A stretch of DNA of 64,000 bases from Idiomarina seosinensis_A (GCF_044797955.1 NZ_CP085211.1:1-64000), one strand, 5' to 3'; positions 8,299 through 17,014 are shown, numbered from the stretch's first letter. Numbers and translations are program-made. Notes: generated from the letters alone by a model not told the origin.

Positions 8299-9732
8299 TT
8301 ATTCGTAAATAAAACGGGTTTCGTGCGTTAATGTAACGCTTGAATCATCCAGCGACTGTACCACAAAATTAAACTCGGTGACTTGCTGTTGTAACTCGCC
8401 GGGCGGAACCGCCAGGGTTACTGGTAAACTGCCAACTTCACCAGCATCGACCGATTTTGTCGTATCTCCCAGCAAGCGGTAATCAGCCATTCCTTCAACA
8501 GATATTGAGTAGGTTTGCTCTTGCTGCGATTTGTTGACAATTTTTAAGGTATATACGTTTTCAATTTCACCCTGAATGTTTTCCCGGTAAAGGGCGTTCC
8601 GGTCACGCAACACGTCGACTTCAAGAGGGATTCGGGTTGACACATCCCAAACCAGCACCGCACTAACCAGTAGCAAGACGACAAAATAACCCATGCTTTT
8701 CATTCGCCAGGGGTTGGTTTTCCGCGGCATGGCCTCGTCAGTAGCCAAATTACGCTCGGTAGTAAACCGAATTAACCCGCGTGGATATTTCATCTTATCC
8801 ATAACTTCATTACAGGCATCAATGCAGGCACCACAGTCAATACATTCATACTGTAAGCCATTGCGAATATCGATACCGGTCGGGCAAACCTGCACACACA
8901 TATAACAATCGATACAGTCGCCCAGCCCCTTTTCTTTCGGATCGACTTTACGAGAACGCGGACCGCGGGGCTCACCGCGGTTTACGTCATAACTGACCGT
9001 GTAGGTGTCTTTATCAAACATGGCCGACTGGAAGCGCGCGTAGGGGCAGATGTGCGTACACATAATTTCCCGCATATAAGCCGCGTTACCATACGTACAG
9101 AAAGTGAAAAACAGGACACTAAAATAGGCCCAGAAGCTGGCATCGAAAACAAAGAAATCGAGAAACAGCTGGCGGATTTCAGTAAAATAGCCCACAAAGG
9201 TCATCGACGTCAGCAGGGCGACGATAACCCAGCTGACATGCTTACCTGTCTTACGCCAGAACTTATCGAAATCCATTTCCCGCTCGTCAAGTCTCATGCG
9301 TTTATTACGCGGACCTTCGAATTTTTTTTCAAACCACATGAACAGGGCGGTCCAGGTAGTCTGAGGACACATGAAACCGCACCACACACGACCCCATATG
9401 GTGGTGACAAAAAATAACGCGAAGGCAGCTACAATGGTAAACCAGGCAACGATAGTGAAATCCTGCGGCCATAACGTCATACCGAAGATACGGAACCTTT
9501 GCTCCATAATATCAAGCAGTATGGCTTGCTCACCCTGGTAAGTCAGCCAGGGCAAAATAGCGAAAACCGCCAGCAGAACAAAGCCAAAAATGCGTCGAAA
9601 ATATTCCATACCGCCCTTAACATCGCGCACATAAATGCGGTTACGGGGCGAATAGTTATTCTTTTGCGCGGTATTGGTCGGACGCTGAATTTTTACTTTG
9701 TCCGCATCTTGCACTTCGACTTTTTGCTTCAT
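8299..9732 (-). CDS. ccoG: Cytochrome c oxidase accessory protein CcoG (FixG/RdxA)
   Basis: Membrane iron-sulfur protein needed for copper delivery and assembly of the cbb3-type cytochrome oxidase. The 477 residues contain about five transmembrane segments, including an early one near residues 45-62. Two 4Fe-4S motifs follow: CIDCYMCVQVCP and CIDCGACIDACNE. An Ig-like C-terminal domain closes the protein (VYTLKIVNKSQQEQTYS region). No ccoNOPQ genes are nearby, so here ccoG is separated from its usual cluster. A possible FNR/Anr box lies about 104 bp upstream. Confidence 0.92.
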   Translation of the reverse strand: MKQKVEVQDADKVKIQRPTNTAQKNNYSPRNRIYVRDVKGGMEYFRRIFGFVLLAVFAILPWLTYQGEQAILLDIMEQRFRIFGMTLWPQDFTIVAWFTIVAAFALFFVTTIWGRVWCGFMCPQTTWTALFMWFEKKFEGPRNKRMRLDEREMDFDKFWRKTGKHVSWVIVALLTSMTFVGYFTEIRQLFLDFFVFDASFWAYFSVLFFTFCTYGNAAYMREIMCTHICPYARFQSAMFDKDTYTVSYDVNRGEPRGPRSRKVDPKEKGLGDCIDCYMCVQVCPTGIDIRNGLQYECIDCGACIDACNEVMDKMKYPRGLIRFTTERNLATDEAMPRKTNPWRMKSMGYFVVLLLVSAVLVWDVSTRIPLEVDVLRDRNALYRENIQGEIENVYTLKIVNKSQQEQTYSISVEGMADYRLLGDTTKSVDAGEVGSLPVTLAVPPGELQQQVTEFNFVVQSLDDSSVTLTHETRFIYE

Positions 9733-9808
9733 TGGGCTACCACTTGATAACAGTCATCTGACCATCAGTATAACGGATAAAAACTTGGCAATCAGCCTGT
9801 GACAGAAC

Positions 9809-9849
9809 AGATTACTGGCTTTTGCTTTAATTTTTATGATCTGCATCAA
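9809..9849 (-). promoter_or_regulatory. Possible FNR/Anr-controlled promoter of ccoG
   Basis: On both strands 9836-9849 reads atgatctgcatcaa, matching TTGAT-N4-ATCAA except at the first base. On the - strand a weak -10 (TAATCT, 9809-9814) lies about 31 bp downstream of the box centre, which places the box near -41, the class II activation position. Sequence match is good; function is inferred. Confidence 0.5.
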
Positions 9850-9884
9850 TTATTCAGAGCAGTAGGGTGGTGGCAATAAACAAC

Positions 9885-9912
9885 AAAAAAGCCCGTTAAA
9901 AACGGGCCTTTT
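9885..9912 (-). terminator. Intrinsic terminator of ahpD
   Basis: GCCCGTT (9891-9897) pairs with AACGGGC (9901-9907); on the - strand the stem is followed by a run of T. It lies just beyond the ahpD stop. Confidence 0.8.
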
Positions 9913-9938
9913 GGCTAGCATCTGGGGCTACGATCGGC

Positions 9939-10466
9939 TTATGACAATTTACGCGCCGTTAGTGCAGCATTAAGGACTGCAGCCAGCTTTATTGACGATT
10001 GAATCGCCTGCGCTGAAACATCGTGTTGCTGTAAGGTTTTAACATGCGAATCAATGCATAAACCGCAACCATTCAAGGCTGATACCGCCAGTGAATACAG
10101 CTCAAAGTCAGCTTTATCAACACCGGGGTTAGCCATTGCGTTCATACGCAGGCCAGCCGGCATTTTGCTGAACTGTTTATCAGTTGATAAGTGTAAAAAG
10201 CGATAGTAAACATTGTTCATCGCCATTAACGTTGCCGCCAGCTTCGCAGCCTGAACAACGTTTGCTTCCACTTTGTCTAACGCGTCTTCCTCTACGGCGG
10301 CAATCAATTCTTCGTCTGCCAGGCTGTAAGCCAGTGATAACGCAGTGCCGTAAAACTGATCAGAGGTTAAACCGGAAGTATCTACGTTGGTAAACAAACT
10401 GGACAAATTAAGTTTAGTATCTTTGCCGTGGTCTCCCAACAGCTGTTTATAATCTGCTACTGCCAT
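9939..10466 (-). CDS. ahpD: Alkyl hydroperoxidase AhpD (carboxymuconolactone decarboxylase fold)
   Basis: Thiol adaptor that reduces a partner peroxiredoxin. The 175 residues carry the AhpD catalytic motif C134-G-L-C137-X3-H141 (NGCGLCIDSHVKTL) and family stretches such as MAMNNVYYRF and RMNAMANPGVDKADFELYSLAVSALNGCG shortened here to its core. Length equals that of mycobacterial-type AhpD. It follows ahpC on the same strand and is closed by a terminator, so the pair forms an AhpC-AhpD system without AhpF. Confidence 0.92.
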   Translation of the reverse strand: MAVADYKQLLGDHGKDTKLNLSSLFTNVDTSGLTSDQFYGTALSLAYSLADEELIAAVEEDALDKVEANVVQAAKLAATLMAMNNVYYRFLHLSTDKQFSKMPAGLRMNAMANPGVDKADFELYSLAVSALNGCGLCIDSHVKTLQQHDVSAQAIQSSIKLAAVLNAALTARKLS

Positions 10467-10543
10467 TTTTGACTCCCAAATTCATTATCAGCGGCTCCGG
10501 CAGTAAACGCCGGAGCTGCTGTTATCAAAGCAATGGATGCTTA

Positions 10544-11089
10544 TTAAAGAGTGTCGCCGCCTACTGCGCGGTTGCACGGACACAGCTCGTCTGTTTGCAG
10601 ACTATCCAGTATGCGCAGGATTTCAGCTGGGTTGCGGCCTACATTCAGGTTATTTACTGACACATGCTGAATGACATTGTGTGGGTCAACAACAAAGGTA
10701 GCGCGGAGTGCGACATTTTCTTCTTTGTCACGAACACCCAGTCCGTCAATCAGAGAACCGTTATCAGCAAATGAATACTGCTGTAATCCTTTAAGATCCG
10801 GATGCTCACGGCGCCATGCTAGTTTGACAAATTCGTTGTCTGTGCTGCCGCCTAATACGATTGCATCGCGGTCTGCAAAATCTTCGTTCAGCTTTGCAAA
10901 CTCAACAATTTCTGTTGGGCAGACAAAGGTGAAATCTTTTGGATAGAAGTAAATGATTTTCCATTTACCGCTAAAGCTGTCATTGGTAATGGTTTCAAAT
11001 GCACTTTCGCCATTTTCTTCTGGCATATTGAAACCTGGTTTTGCTGCGATTACGCTGAATTCTGGTAACTTGTCGCCAACTGTAAGCAT
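10544..11089 (-). CDS. ahpC: 2-Cys peroxiredoxin AhpC (AhpD-linked type)
   Basis: Reduces hydrogen peroxide and organic hydroperoxides. Peroxidatic Cys57 lies in PKDFTFVCPTEIVEF; the C-terminus ends with LCPCNRAVGGDTL, giving two cysteines (C170 and C172). This two-cysteine tail resembles mycobacterial AhpC, which is recycled by AhpD, rather than the enterobacterial AhpC-AhpF pair. The gene is divergent from oxyR with 138 bp between them, the common arrangement for OxyR-activated ahpC. The 77 bp gap to ahpD shows no clear terminator. Confidence 0.93.
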   Translation of the reverse strand: MLTVGDKLPEFSVIAAKPGFNMPEENGESAFETITNDSFSGKWKIIYFYPKDFTFVCPTEIVEFAKLNEDFADRDAIVLGGSTDNEFVKLAWRREHPDLKGLQQYSFADNGSLIDGLGVRDKEENVALRATFVVDPHNVIQHVSVNNLNVGRNPAEILRILDSLQTDELCPCNRAVGGDTL

Positions 11090-11162
11090 AATTCTCTCTC
11101 CTAAAATGTGGTTATCAGTAGTGCTTTAGTTCGGGAGCTATACTATGGAAAAACCTTTATTG

Positions 11163-11205
11163 GATAAAACGAATAAAGTTGATTATGATAATCGATAAAA
11201 CCAAT
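11163..11205. promoter_or_regulatory. Direct repeat in the ahpC-oxyR divergent promoter, possible OxyR site
   Basis: gataaaacgaat (11163-11174) and gataaaaccaat (11194-11205) agree at 11 of 12 bases and start 31 bp apart, about three helical turns. LysR-type tetramers often bind such spaced elements. It is not a textbook OxyR consensus, so the role is only inferred. Confidence 0.4.
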
Positions 11206-11227
11206 TTAATGATCAGACAGGTGCATC

Positions 11228-12142
11228 ATGGGAAAACTGCCTAGCTTAAAAAACCTGAGTTATTTACTCGCTCTGCATCAACAACAAAATTTTAATCGTG
11301 CAGCCGGTGCCTGTAATGTCAGTCAATCAACTTTAAGTAGCGGCATTCAAAACCTGGAGGAACAGCTCGATTGCCAATTAATCGAACGTGATCACAAATC
11401 CTTCTTGTTTACTGCCATTGGCGAAGAAGTTGTCGCCCAGGCGCGCAAAATCATTACCTCTACTGAAGAGCTAATGCATTACGCTCAGGGGCATGGCAAT
11501 GTGCTGGAGGGGCCTGTGAGACTGGGTATTATTCCTACCATCGCACCCTTCATAGTCGGTAGTTTGAGCCAGAGAGTCCAGGAGACTTATCCAAAACTGT
11601 CACTTCAGCTGGCCGAAGACACCACCGCCAACTTGCTTAATAAGCTGCGGGACGGCGATCTGGACATTATTTTACTGGCTTTACCGATGGATATTCACGG
11701 TAATCAAAAGTGGATACTGGGTCGCGACCCGTTCAAATTGGTGGTTCATAAATCTATGGCAGATAAGCTGGGCGAACCTGTTGACTACGATCGCCTGCCT
11801 GATGGCAGTATTTTCCTGCTGGAAAAAGAGCACTGTTTAACCGGCCATGCCGTATCGGCTTGCCAGTTAACGGACACGGTCAAAGTGAATCCATTTACTG
11901 CCACCAGTGTTCACAGTTTGGTACAAATGGCTAATGCAAGGCAAGGAGCAACCTTTATATCGCAAATGGCAATTGATCAGGGTATTTTGGAAAACACCGA
12001 TTTAGTTCCTCTAAAACCGACAGGCCAGGAAGCATCGCGCGATATCGGGCTGGTTTACCGGGCGACAACCAGCCGACGTCAAACATTTCGTAAGATCGCC
12101 GAAGAAGCTGCCCGTTTATTGCCGGTTAAAACCCTAAGCTAA
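11228..12142 (+). CDS. oxyR: Hydrogen peroxide-sensing regulator OxyR
   Basis: LysR-type regulator activated by an intramolecular disulfide. The 304 residues start with a winged helix-turn-helix (FNRAAGACNVSQSTLSSGIQNLE, here in its core ACNVSQSTLSSGI). The redox pair is C203 and C212 in LLEKEHCLTGHAVSAC, with the same spacing of nine as E. coli C199 and C208. It is divergent from ahpC, its probable target. The stop overlaps by 3 bp the stop of the convergent glutamate-synthase-like gene, leaving no room for a separate terminator. Confidence 0.93.
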   Translation: MGKLPSLKNLSYLLALHQQQNFNRAAGACNVSQSTLSSGIQNLEEQLDCQLIERDHKSFLFTAIGEEVVAQARKIITSTEELMHYAQGHGNVLEGPVRLGIIPTIAPFIVGSLSQRVQETYPKLSLQLAEDTTANLLNKLRDGDLDIILLALPMDIHGNQKWILGRDPFKLVVHKSMADKLGEPVDYDRLPDGSIFLLEKEHCLTGHAVSACQLTDTVKVNPFTATSVHSLVQMANARQGATFISQMAIDQGILENTDLVPLKPTGQEASRDIGLVYRATTSRRQTFRKIAEEAARLLPVKTLS

Positions 12143-13650
12143 CGCCGCCTGACCGGGGGCAACGGATAGCGGTCGGCCAGACTGATACTGATGCCGTCGG
12201 GCTTGATTACCCGTGCTTGGCGGCGAGTCAACGCACGCGGGTCGGTGACGCCACAAGAGTGCGCGATGATATTAACGCCGTACTCTAAAAACTTGTGGTA
12301 ATTGGCTACGCGGGTCGCTTTGCTGACCGGATCCAGCCCCTTTTGCCGCCTCGGGTCATCGGTAGTAACACCGGTTGGGCAGGTATTTTTATTGCATTGC
12401 ATGGCTTGGATACATCCTAAAGAAAACATAAATCCCCGCGCCGACACAATAAAATCTGCACCCATAGCAATAGCCCAGGCGACATCCGCCGGAGAAATCA
12501 TTTTTCCTGAGCAAACGACCCGGATTCGCTCTTTAAGCCCTGCTTCCGTTAGTTTATCCACCAGGATAGGCAAACTCTCAGATAATTTCAGACCGACATA
12601 GTCCATCAACGGCTGCGGGGCGGCGCCGGTTCCTCCATCCGCACTATCTAAGGTAATAAAGTCAGGAGCCGAAGCTTCACCTCGCTCCAGAATGGCGGTA
12701 ATTAATTCATCAATCCAGCCAGGATCACCCATAACAAACTTAAAGCCAACCGGCTTTTGCGTTATACGGCGAACCTTTTCGATAAAATCAAGTAACTCCT
12801 CGTTATTACTAATTTCCGGATGGCGGTTTGGGCTAATAGCATCTTTGCCCTCTTCAATACCGCGAATTTGCGCAACTTCGGCGTTTACTTTAATACCCGG
12901 TAAAATACCCCCTTTGCCGGGTTTTGCTCCCTGACTCAGCTTTACCTCGAACATTTTCACATTGTCGTGCCGACCCAGCTCCGCCAGCCTGCCTTCGTCC
13001 AGTTTGCCGTCTTTAGACCGTACCCCAAACTTTGCGGTACCTATCTGAAATACGATGTCGCACTGACCACTTAAATGATAGGGCGATAACCCCCCTTCGC
13101 CGGTGTTAAGCCAGCAACCGGCTTTTGCTGCGCCATGAGATAAGGCTTTTAAGGCGACTGGAGATAATGCTCCGTAACTCATTCCGGAAATATGAAAATA
13201 TGAACGCGGAGCATACGGCTGCTCGCAATAAGGCCCTATTTTGACCGGCTCTGGCTGTGTCTGTTGTTCTGCCAGCGGTGGAAACGGTGCATTACCAAAA
13301 ATAATGGTGCCGGTACGGGTTAAATCACGCGTTGAACCAAATGCAATATTGCGGTCCGAGTCTTTAGCAGCCCGGTAAACCCAGCTACGCTGGGCTCGGT
13401 TAAACGGCATTTCTTCACGATCCATTGCAAAAAAATACTGACGCATAAACTCGCCCATGCGCTCAAAAATATAACGGAACCGGCCGACAAAAGGGTAGTT
13501 TCTGCGAATCGTATGCCGCGTCTGAATTTTATCTACGACGTACATTACACCAACACTAACAATACCGATTAGGACAAGAAGCACAAAAGCGGCTGCTAAC
13601 CATTGCCCGAAAATCAGCAGTGACTGACTGTTAAACCAGGAATCGTTCAT
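12139..13650 (-). CDS. Membrane-anchored FMN-binding glutamate synthase-like protein
   Basis: Stand-alone homologue of the FMN/synthase domain of GltB (YerD-like group). An N-terminal membrane helix (about residues 10-34) is followed by a basic stretch, then the TIM-barrel domain: YFHISGMSYGALSPVALKALSHGA, shown here as FHISGMSYGALSPVAL, then GEGGLSPYH, DSADGGTGAAPQPL and QCNKNTCPTGV, the last resembling the 3Fe-4S cysteine region. There is no glutaminase domain and no GltD partner next to it. Substrate and electron donor are unknown; amination of 2-oxoglutarate with free ammonia has been proposed for relatives. Two inverted repeats lie just upstream. Confidence 0.85.
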   Translation of the reverse strand: MNDSWFNSQSLLIFGQWLAAAFVLLVLIGIVSVGVMYVVDKIQTRHTIRRNYPFVGRFRYIFERMGEFMRQYFFAMDREEMPFNRAQRSWVYRAAKDSDRNIAFGSTRDLTRTGTIIFGNAPFPPLAEQQTQPEPVKIGPYCEQPYAPRSYFHISGMSYGALSPVALKALSHGAAKAGCWLNTGEGGLSPYHLSGQCDIVFQIGTAKFGVRSKDGKLDEGRLAELGRHDNVKMFEVKLSQGAKPGKGGILPGIKVNAEVAQIRGIEEGKDAISPNRHPEISNNEELLDFIEKVRRITQKPVGFKFVMGDPGWIDELITAILERGEASAPDFITLDSADGGTGAAPQPLMDYVGLKLSESLPILVDKLTEAGLKERIRVVCSGKMISPADVAWAIAMGADFIVSARGFMFSLGCIQAMQCNKNTCPTGVTTDDPRRQKGLDPVSKATRVANYHKFLEYGVNIIAHSCGVTDPRALTRRQARVIKPDGISISLADRYPLPPVRRR

Positions 13651-13665
13651 TAATTAACTTCCAGC

Positions 13666-13687
13666 GTCTTAATACGATAATTAAGAC
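13666..13687. repeat. 22-bp inverted repeat, possible operator
   Basis: GTCTTAAT and ATTAAGAC are perfect 8-bp arms around acgata. It lies 16 bp upstream of the - strand glutamate-synthase-like start, where it could be an operator or a leader hairpin. Confidence 0.55.
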
Positions 13688-13692
13688 TATAA

Positions 13693-13708
13693 TGAACTGA
13701 CCAGTTCA
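13693..13708. repeat. 16-bp inverted repeat, TetR-type operator-like
   Basis: tgaactgaccagttca has perfect 7-bp arms and a 2-bp centre. It overlaps a TATAAT-like hexamer (13688-13693, + strand). The 144-bp divergent gap between the glutamate-synthase-like and dehydrogenase genes holds this repeat and the one next to it; no regulator gene is adjacent. Confidence 0.5.
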
Positions 13709-13794
13709 CAGATCAAGCCAGTAACAATCAAATTTCTGTTTTTTGACGTATACTGACTGATAAGCCCGACAAAAAAATACAAACAAGGAGTCTT

Positions 13795-14928
13795 ATGAAA
13801 ACCTACAAACTTAGTCTGTTAGTAGCGTTATCGCTGGGCATAACAGCCCCAGCTGTTGCCGATCAGTACAGCACAGAACGCCATACAGTGACCATGAAAA
13901 CCATGACCGAAGACCTGACTCACCCGTGGGGGATGACTTTTTTGCCTGACGGCAGTCTGCTGGTTACCGAACGCTCCGGAACCCTAAACCACATTTCAGC
14001 TGACGGCGAAAAACGAACTAAGATTTCCGGCACCCCGGAAGTTTTTTCCCGAAGCCAGGGGGGATTACTGGATGTTAATATCGATCCCGATTACGAGCAA
14101 AACGGCTGGGTGTATATTAGCTATGCTGAACCCGACCAGGACGGCGGTAAGGGCAATAGCACTGCCGTGATGCGCGGTAAAGTAGACGATGAGCAGTGGA
14201 CTGACGGCGAAGTTATTTTTCGCCAGGCACCAAAATATGAAAGCGGAGCCCACTTTGGCTCGCGGCTGGTATTTTCACCCGAAGGTCATCTATTTGTTAC
14301 CTTAGGTGATCGCTACTCGCTGATGGAAGAGGCCCAAACTCTGGATGATCATATCGGGAAAGTGGTGCGGATCTGGCCTGATGGCTCAGTACCGGAAGAT
14401 AACCCTTTTGTTGATGATCCGGATGCACTGGATGAAATTTGGTCCTATGGCCACCGTAACATTCAGGGCGCCGACATCCACCCGGAAACCGGAGAACTCT
14501 GGACGATCGAACACGGCCCTCAGGGCGGCGATGAAGTGAATATTCCTGAAGCCGGCAAAAACTACGGATGGCCTACGATTACCTATGGTGAAGATTACGG
14601 TGGCGGTAAAATCGGCATTGGTACCCATAAAGAAGGTATGGAACAACCCTTTTACTACTGGCTTCCTTCTATAGCAACTGCAGGAGCTATCTTTTATACG
14701 GGTGACAAGTTTGAACATTGGCAGGGTGATTTACTGGTCACCGCGCTTAGAGGTCAAATGATCTCCAGACTGGATTTGGAAGAAGGCAGAATGATCCACG
14801 AGGAGCGCATGTTTAATGATGATATTGGCTTCCGTATTCGCGATATTGAACAAGGTCCGGACGGGTTCCTGTATATCCTCACCGACGAAGACAATGGTCG
14901 TCTTATTCAGCTTTCACCAACCGAATAG
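13795..14928 (+). CDS. PQQ-dependent soluble aldose sugar dehydrogenase (YliI-like)
   Basis: Periplasmic beta-propeller enzyme oxidising aldoses with pyrroloquinoline quinone. The 377 residues start with a signal peptide (cleavage after PAVADQ region, about residue 23). Family segments include WGMTFLPDGSLLVTERSG, GAHFGSRLVF with the expected catalytic-base His, EIWSYGHRNIQG, and EHGPQGGDEVNIP followed by GKNYGWP. These match E. coli YliI closely from memory. The start has AAGGAG upstream. The gene ends 2 bp before a TonB receptor gene resembling the PQQ transporter, which supports a PQQ requirement. No pqq biosynthesis gene is in the window. Confidence 0.88.
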   Translation: MKTYKLSLLVALSLGITAPAVADQYSTERHTVTMKTMTEDLTHPWGMTFLPDGSLLVTERSGTLNHISADGEKRTKISGTPEVFSRSQGGLLDVNIDPDYEQNGWVYISYAEPDQDGGKGNSTAVMRGKVDDEQWTDGEVIFRQAPKYESGAHFGSRLVFSPEGHLFVTLGDRYSLMEEAQTLDDHIGKVVRIWPDGSVPEDNPFVDDPDALDEIWSYGHRNIQGADIHPETGELWTIEHGPQGGDEVNIPEAGKNYGWPTITYGEDYGGGKIGIGTHKEGMEQPFYYWLPSIATAGAIFYTGDKFEHWQGDLLVTALRGQMISRLDLEEGRMIHEERMFNDDIGFRIRDIEQGPDGFLYILTDEDNGRLIQLSPTE

Positions 14929-14930
14929 AT

Positions 14931-16973
14931 ATGACAATGAAGTATTCTAACTTATTGGGGCTGTCACTTATGACAGCTCCTCTTTATTATGGCCTTCCGG
15001 CTTTTGCTCAAACACAAAGCATTGACGAACGGCTCGTGGTTACCGCCACACAAACAGAAAGTCCCTGGTTAACAACCCCAGCCAGTATCACCCGCATTGA
15101 CGTAGAGCAGCAGTTGCCGTCACTGAATATCGATGCCGGCGACGCCTTAGAAGGTGTCCCGGGCATCCAGGCAGATAGCCGTTATAATTACGCACAAGAT
15201 TCGCGCCTGGTCGTTCGCGGTTTTGGCGCAAGAGCCGCGTTTGGTGTGCGGGGGATTCAGTTAAATGTCGACGGAATCCCGCTATCGATGCCGGACGGGC
15301 AGGCACAAACCTCAAGCATCTTACTGGACGAAATTAACTCCCTTGAGGTTTTACGTGGACCTTTAGCAGTCCTTTACGGAAATGCCGCCGGCGGTGTCGT
15401 AGAATGGCAAAGTCGTGCTCCCCGGGACTCAAAGTTCAGCCTGGCCACACAGCAATCGGCTAACGATTTACAACGCTACACGGTCGATGGTAGCTATGTT
15501 AATGACGACCAACAGTTGCGCTTGTTAGCCTCAGACTTTACCACTGACGGACCCAGACCACACAATAGCGCTGAGCGCCAGCAACAGGCTTTTCGCTGGT
15601 TTAGTCAGGTAACTGAACATCAACGGCTGGTGTTTCGTTATGACAATAATTACGCCCCTTTGCTGCAAGACCCCAGCGCGCTGACACCTTCAGCTTTTCG
15701 GCAAAACCCTGAACAAACGGTACAGCGGGCTATTGATTTTAATACGCGGAAATCTATCCATCATCGGCAGGGCTCACTCAGCTGGTTTTACGAAGCCGAC
15801 TCGGTGAATCACCGGGTGTCCGTCTGGCAGGGCGACCGTGACATTGAGCAATTCTTACCCTTTAGCGGCGACGGCATGACCAGTTCCGGGGCGGTTATCG
15901 ACTTGTCGCGCCAGTTTGAAGGTCTGCACGCCTACAGTCGCTGGCAGGCGGCTGAAACCTTGGCCGTGTCCGCTGGCTGGATGTTAGAAAACCAACAGGA
16001 TCATCGAAAAGGTTTTGTTAACGAAATGGGCGACAAGGGTCAGTTACGACGGGACGAGTTTAACCATATAAAAAGCCATAGCCTGTACAGCCGGGCTAAG
16101 TGGGAATTAAACAGTAATTGGTCGGTCGATGCCGGGGTCCGTTATAATTGGCTGGATTACCAGGTTAACGACTTTTACATAAACGAACAAAACCCTGACG
16201 ATAGTGGTTCTAAAGAATTTGATGAGCTGTCATTTGCCGGAGCCTTAACCTGGCAAATCAATGATCGGTTGAGCAGTTATCTGAGTTATGGCGAAGGTTT
16301 TGAAACTCCGACCTTAACAGAGCTTGCCTATCGCAACGAAGGCAGTGGCTTAAACGAGCAGCTATCGCCTTCGACCAACGAGCAACTGGAAATTGGCCTG
16401 AAAGCCCTTGTTTTTCAGAACTGGCGTCTTGGCTTATCTTTATTTGATATCCGTAGCAATAACGAAATACTGGTAGACCGCTCAATCGATGGCCGGACGA
16501 CCTATCGCAATGCGACCAAAACAAGCCGCTACGGCGCCGAGTTCTCTGCTGAGGGAGATATTTTTGATACCCTGCAAGCTTATTTTTCCTATACCGATAT
16601 CGTCGCCGAATTTGACTCCGGGTCGCTGGCAGGTAATCGCTTACCCGGTGTTTCAGATCAGCAATTGTTTGGGCGTTTAAAATGGACTTTGCCGCAGCAG
16701 TGGCAATTCAAGCTGTCAGCCCGTTACCGGGGAGACACCTACAGTTCTGACGATAATATGGTTGCAGCGCCTTCCTATACCTTGTTTGACGCCGCCATAG
16801 AAAAAACCTGGAATTTAGGAAAACATCAGTTCAATGGCTGGCTGCTGGTAGATAACTTAACGGATAAAGAGTACGTTGGTGCGGTAGTTGTTAACCAGGG
16901 CAGTGGACGGGCTTTTGAGCCTGGTATCGGCCGCGAGGTCAGCGTCGGCCTGAACTGGCACCGACGCTTTTAA
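14931..16973 (+). CDS. TonB-dependent outer-membrane receptor, PqqU (YncD)-like
   Basis: Outer-membrane importer of 680 residues with a signal peptide (cleavage near PAFAQ), a TonB box region (DERLVVTATQ), a plug domain (NYAQDSRLVVRGFGAR, EVLRGPLAVLYGNAAGGV) and a beta-barrel ending in HRRF with terminal Phe. Several stretches resemble E. coli PqqU, the PQQ receptor, as I recall it: DGIPLSMPDGQAQTSS, KGQLRRDE, YGEGFETPTLTELAYR, GRTTYRNATKTSRYGAE and LTDKEYVGAVVVNQ. It sits 2 bp after the PQQ-dependent dehydrogenase gene and is probably translationally coupled, as no clear ribosome site is seen. An ATG two codons further (14937) is an alternative start. Confidence 0.85.
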   Translation: MTMKYSNLLGLSLMTAPLYYGLPAFAQTQSIDERLVVTATQTESPWLTTPASITRIDVEQQLPSLNIDAGDALEGVPGIQADSRYNYAQDSRLVVRGFGARAAFGVRGIQLNVDGIPLSMPDGQAQTSSILLDEINSLEVLRGPLAVLYGNAAGGVVEWQSRAPRDSKFSLATQQSANDLQRYTVDGSYVNDDQQLRLLASDFTTDGPRPHNSAERQQQAFRWFSQVTEHQRLVFRYDNNYAPLLQDPSALTPSAFRQNPEQTVQRAIDFNTRKSIHHRQGSLSWFYEADSVNHRVSVWQGDRDIEQFLPFSGDGMTSSGAVIDLSRQFEGLHAYSRWQAAETLAVSAGWMLENQQDHRKGFVNEMGDKGQLRRDEFNHIKSHSLYSRAKWELNSNWSVDAGVRYNWLDYQVNDFYINEQNPDDSGSKEFDELSFAGALTWQINDRLSSYLSYGEGFETPTLTELAYRNEGSGLNEQLSPSTNEQLEIGLKALVFQNWRLGLSLFDIRSNNEILVDRSIDGRTTYRNATKTSRYGAEFSAEGDIFDTLQAYFSYTDIVAEFDSGSLAGNRLPGVSDQQLFGRLKWTLPQQWQFKLSARYRGDTYSSDDNMVAAPSYTLFDAAIEKTWNLGKHQFNGWLLVDNLTDKEYVGAVVVNQGSGRAFEPGIGREVSVGLNWHRRF

Positions 16974-16980
16974 ACCTGCT

Positions 16981-17014
16981 ATTAAGAGCGGCAGCTTAAG
17001 TTGTCGCTCTTAAT
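16981..17014. terminator. Long hairpin between convergent genes
   Basis: ATTAAGAGCG (16981-16990) and CGCTCTTAAT (17005-17014) are perfect arms, and the inner bases continue pairing with two G-U wobbles. It covers the last codons and stop of the HchA-like gene. There is no T run on either strand, so it may not act as a simple intrinsic terminator. Confidence 0.5.

Noticed and set aside
9052..9417. Open frame of 121 codons on the + strand
   Set aside because: Antisense to ccoG, which has clear iron-sulfur motifs in the other frame.
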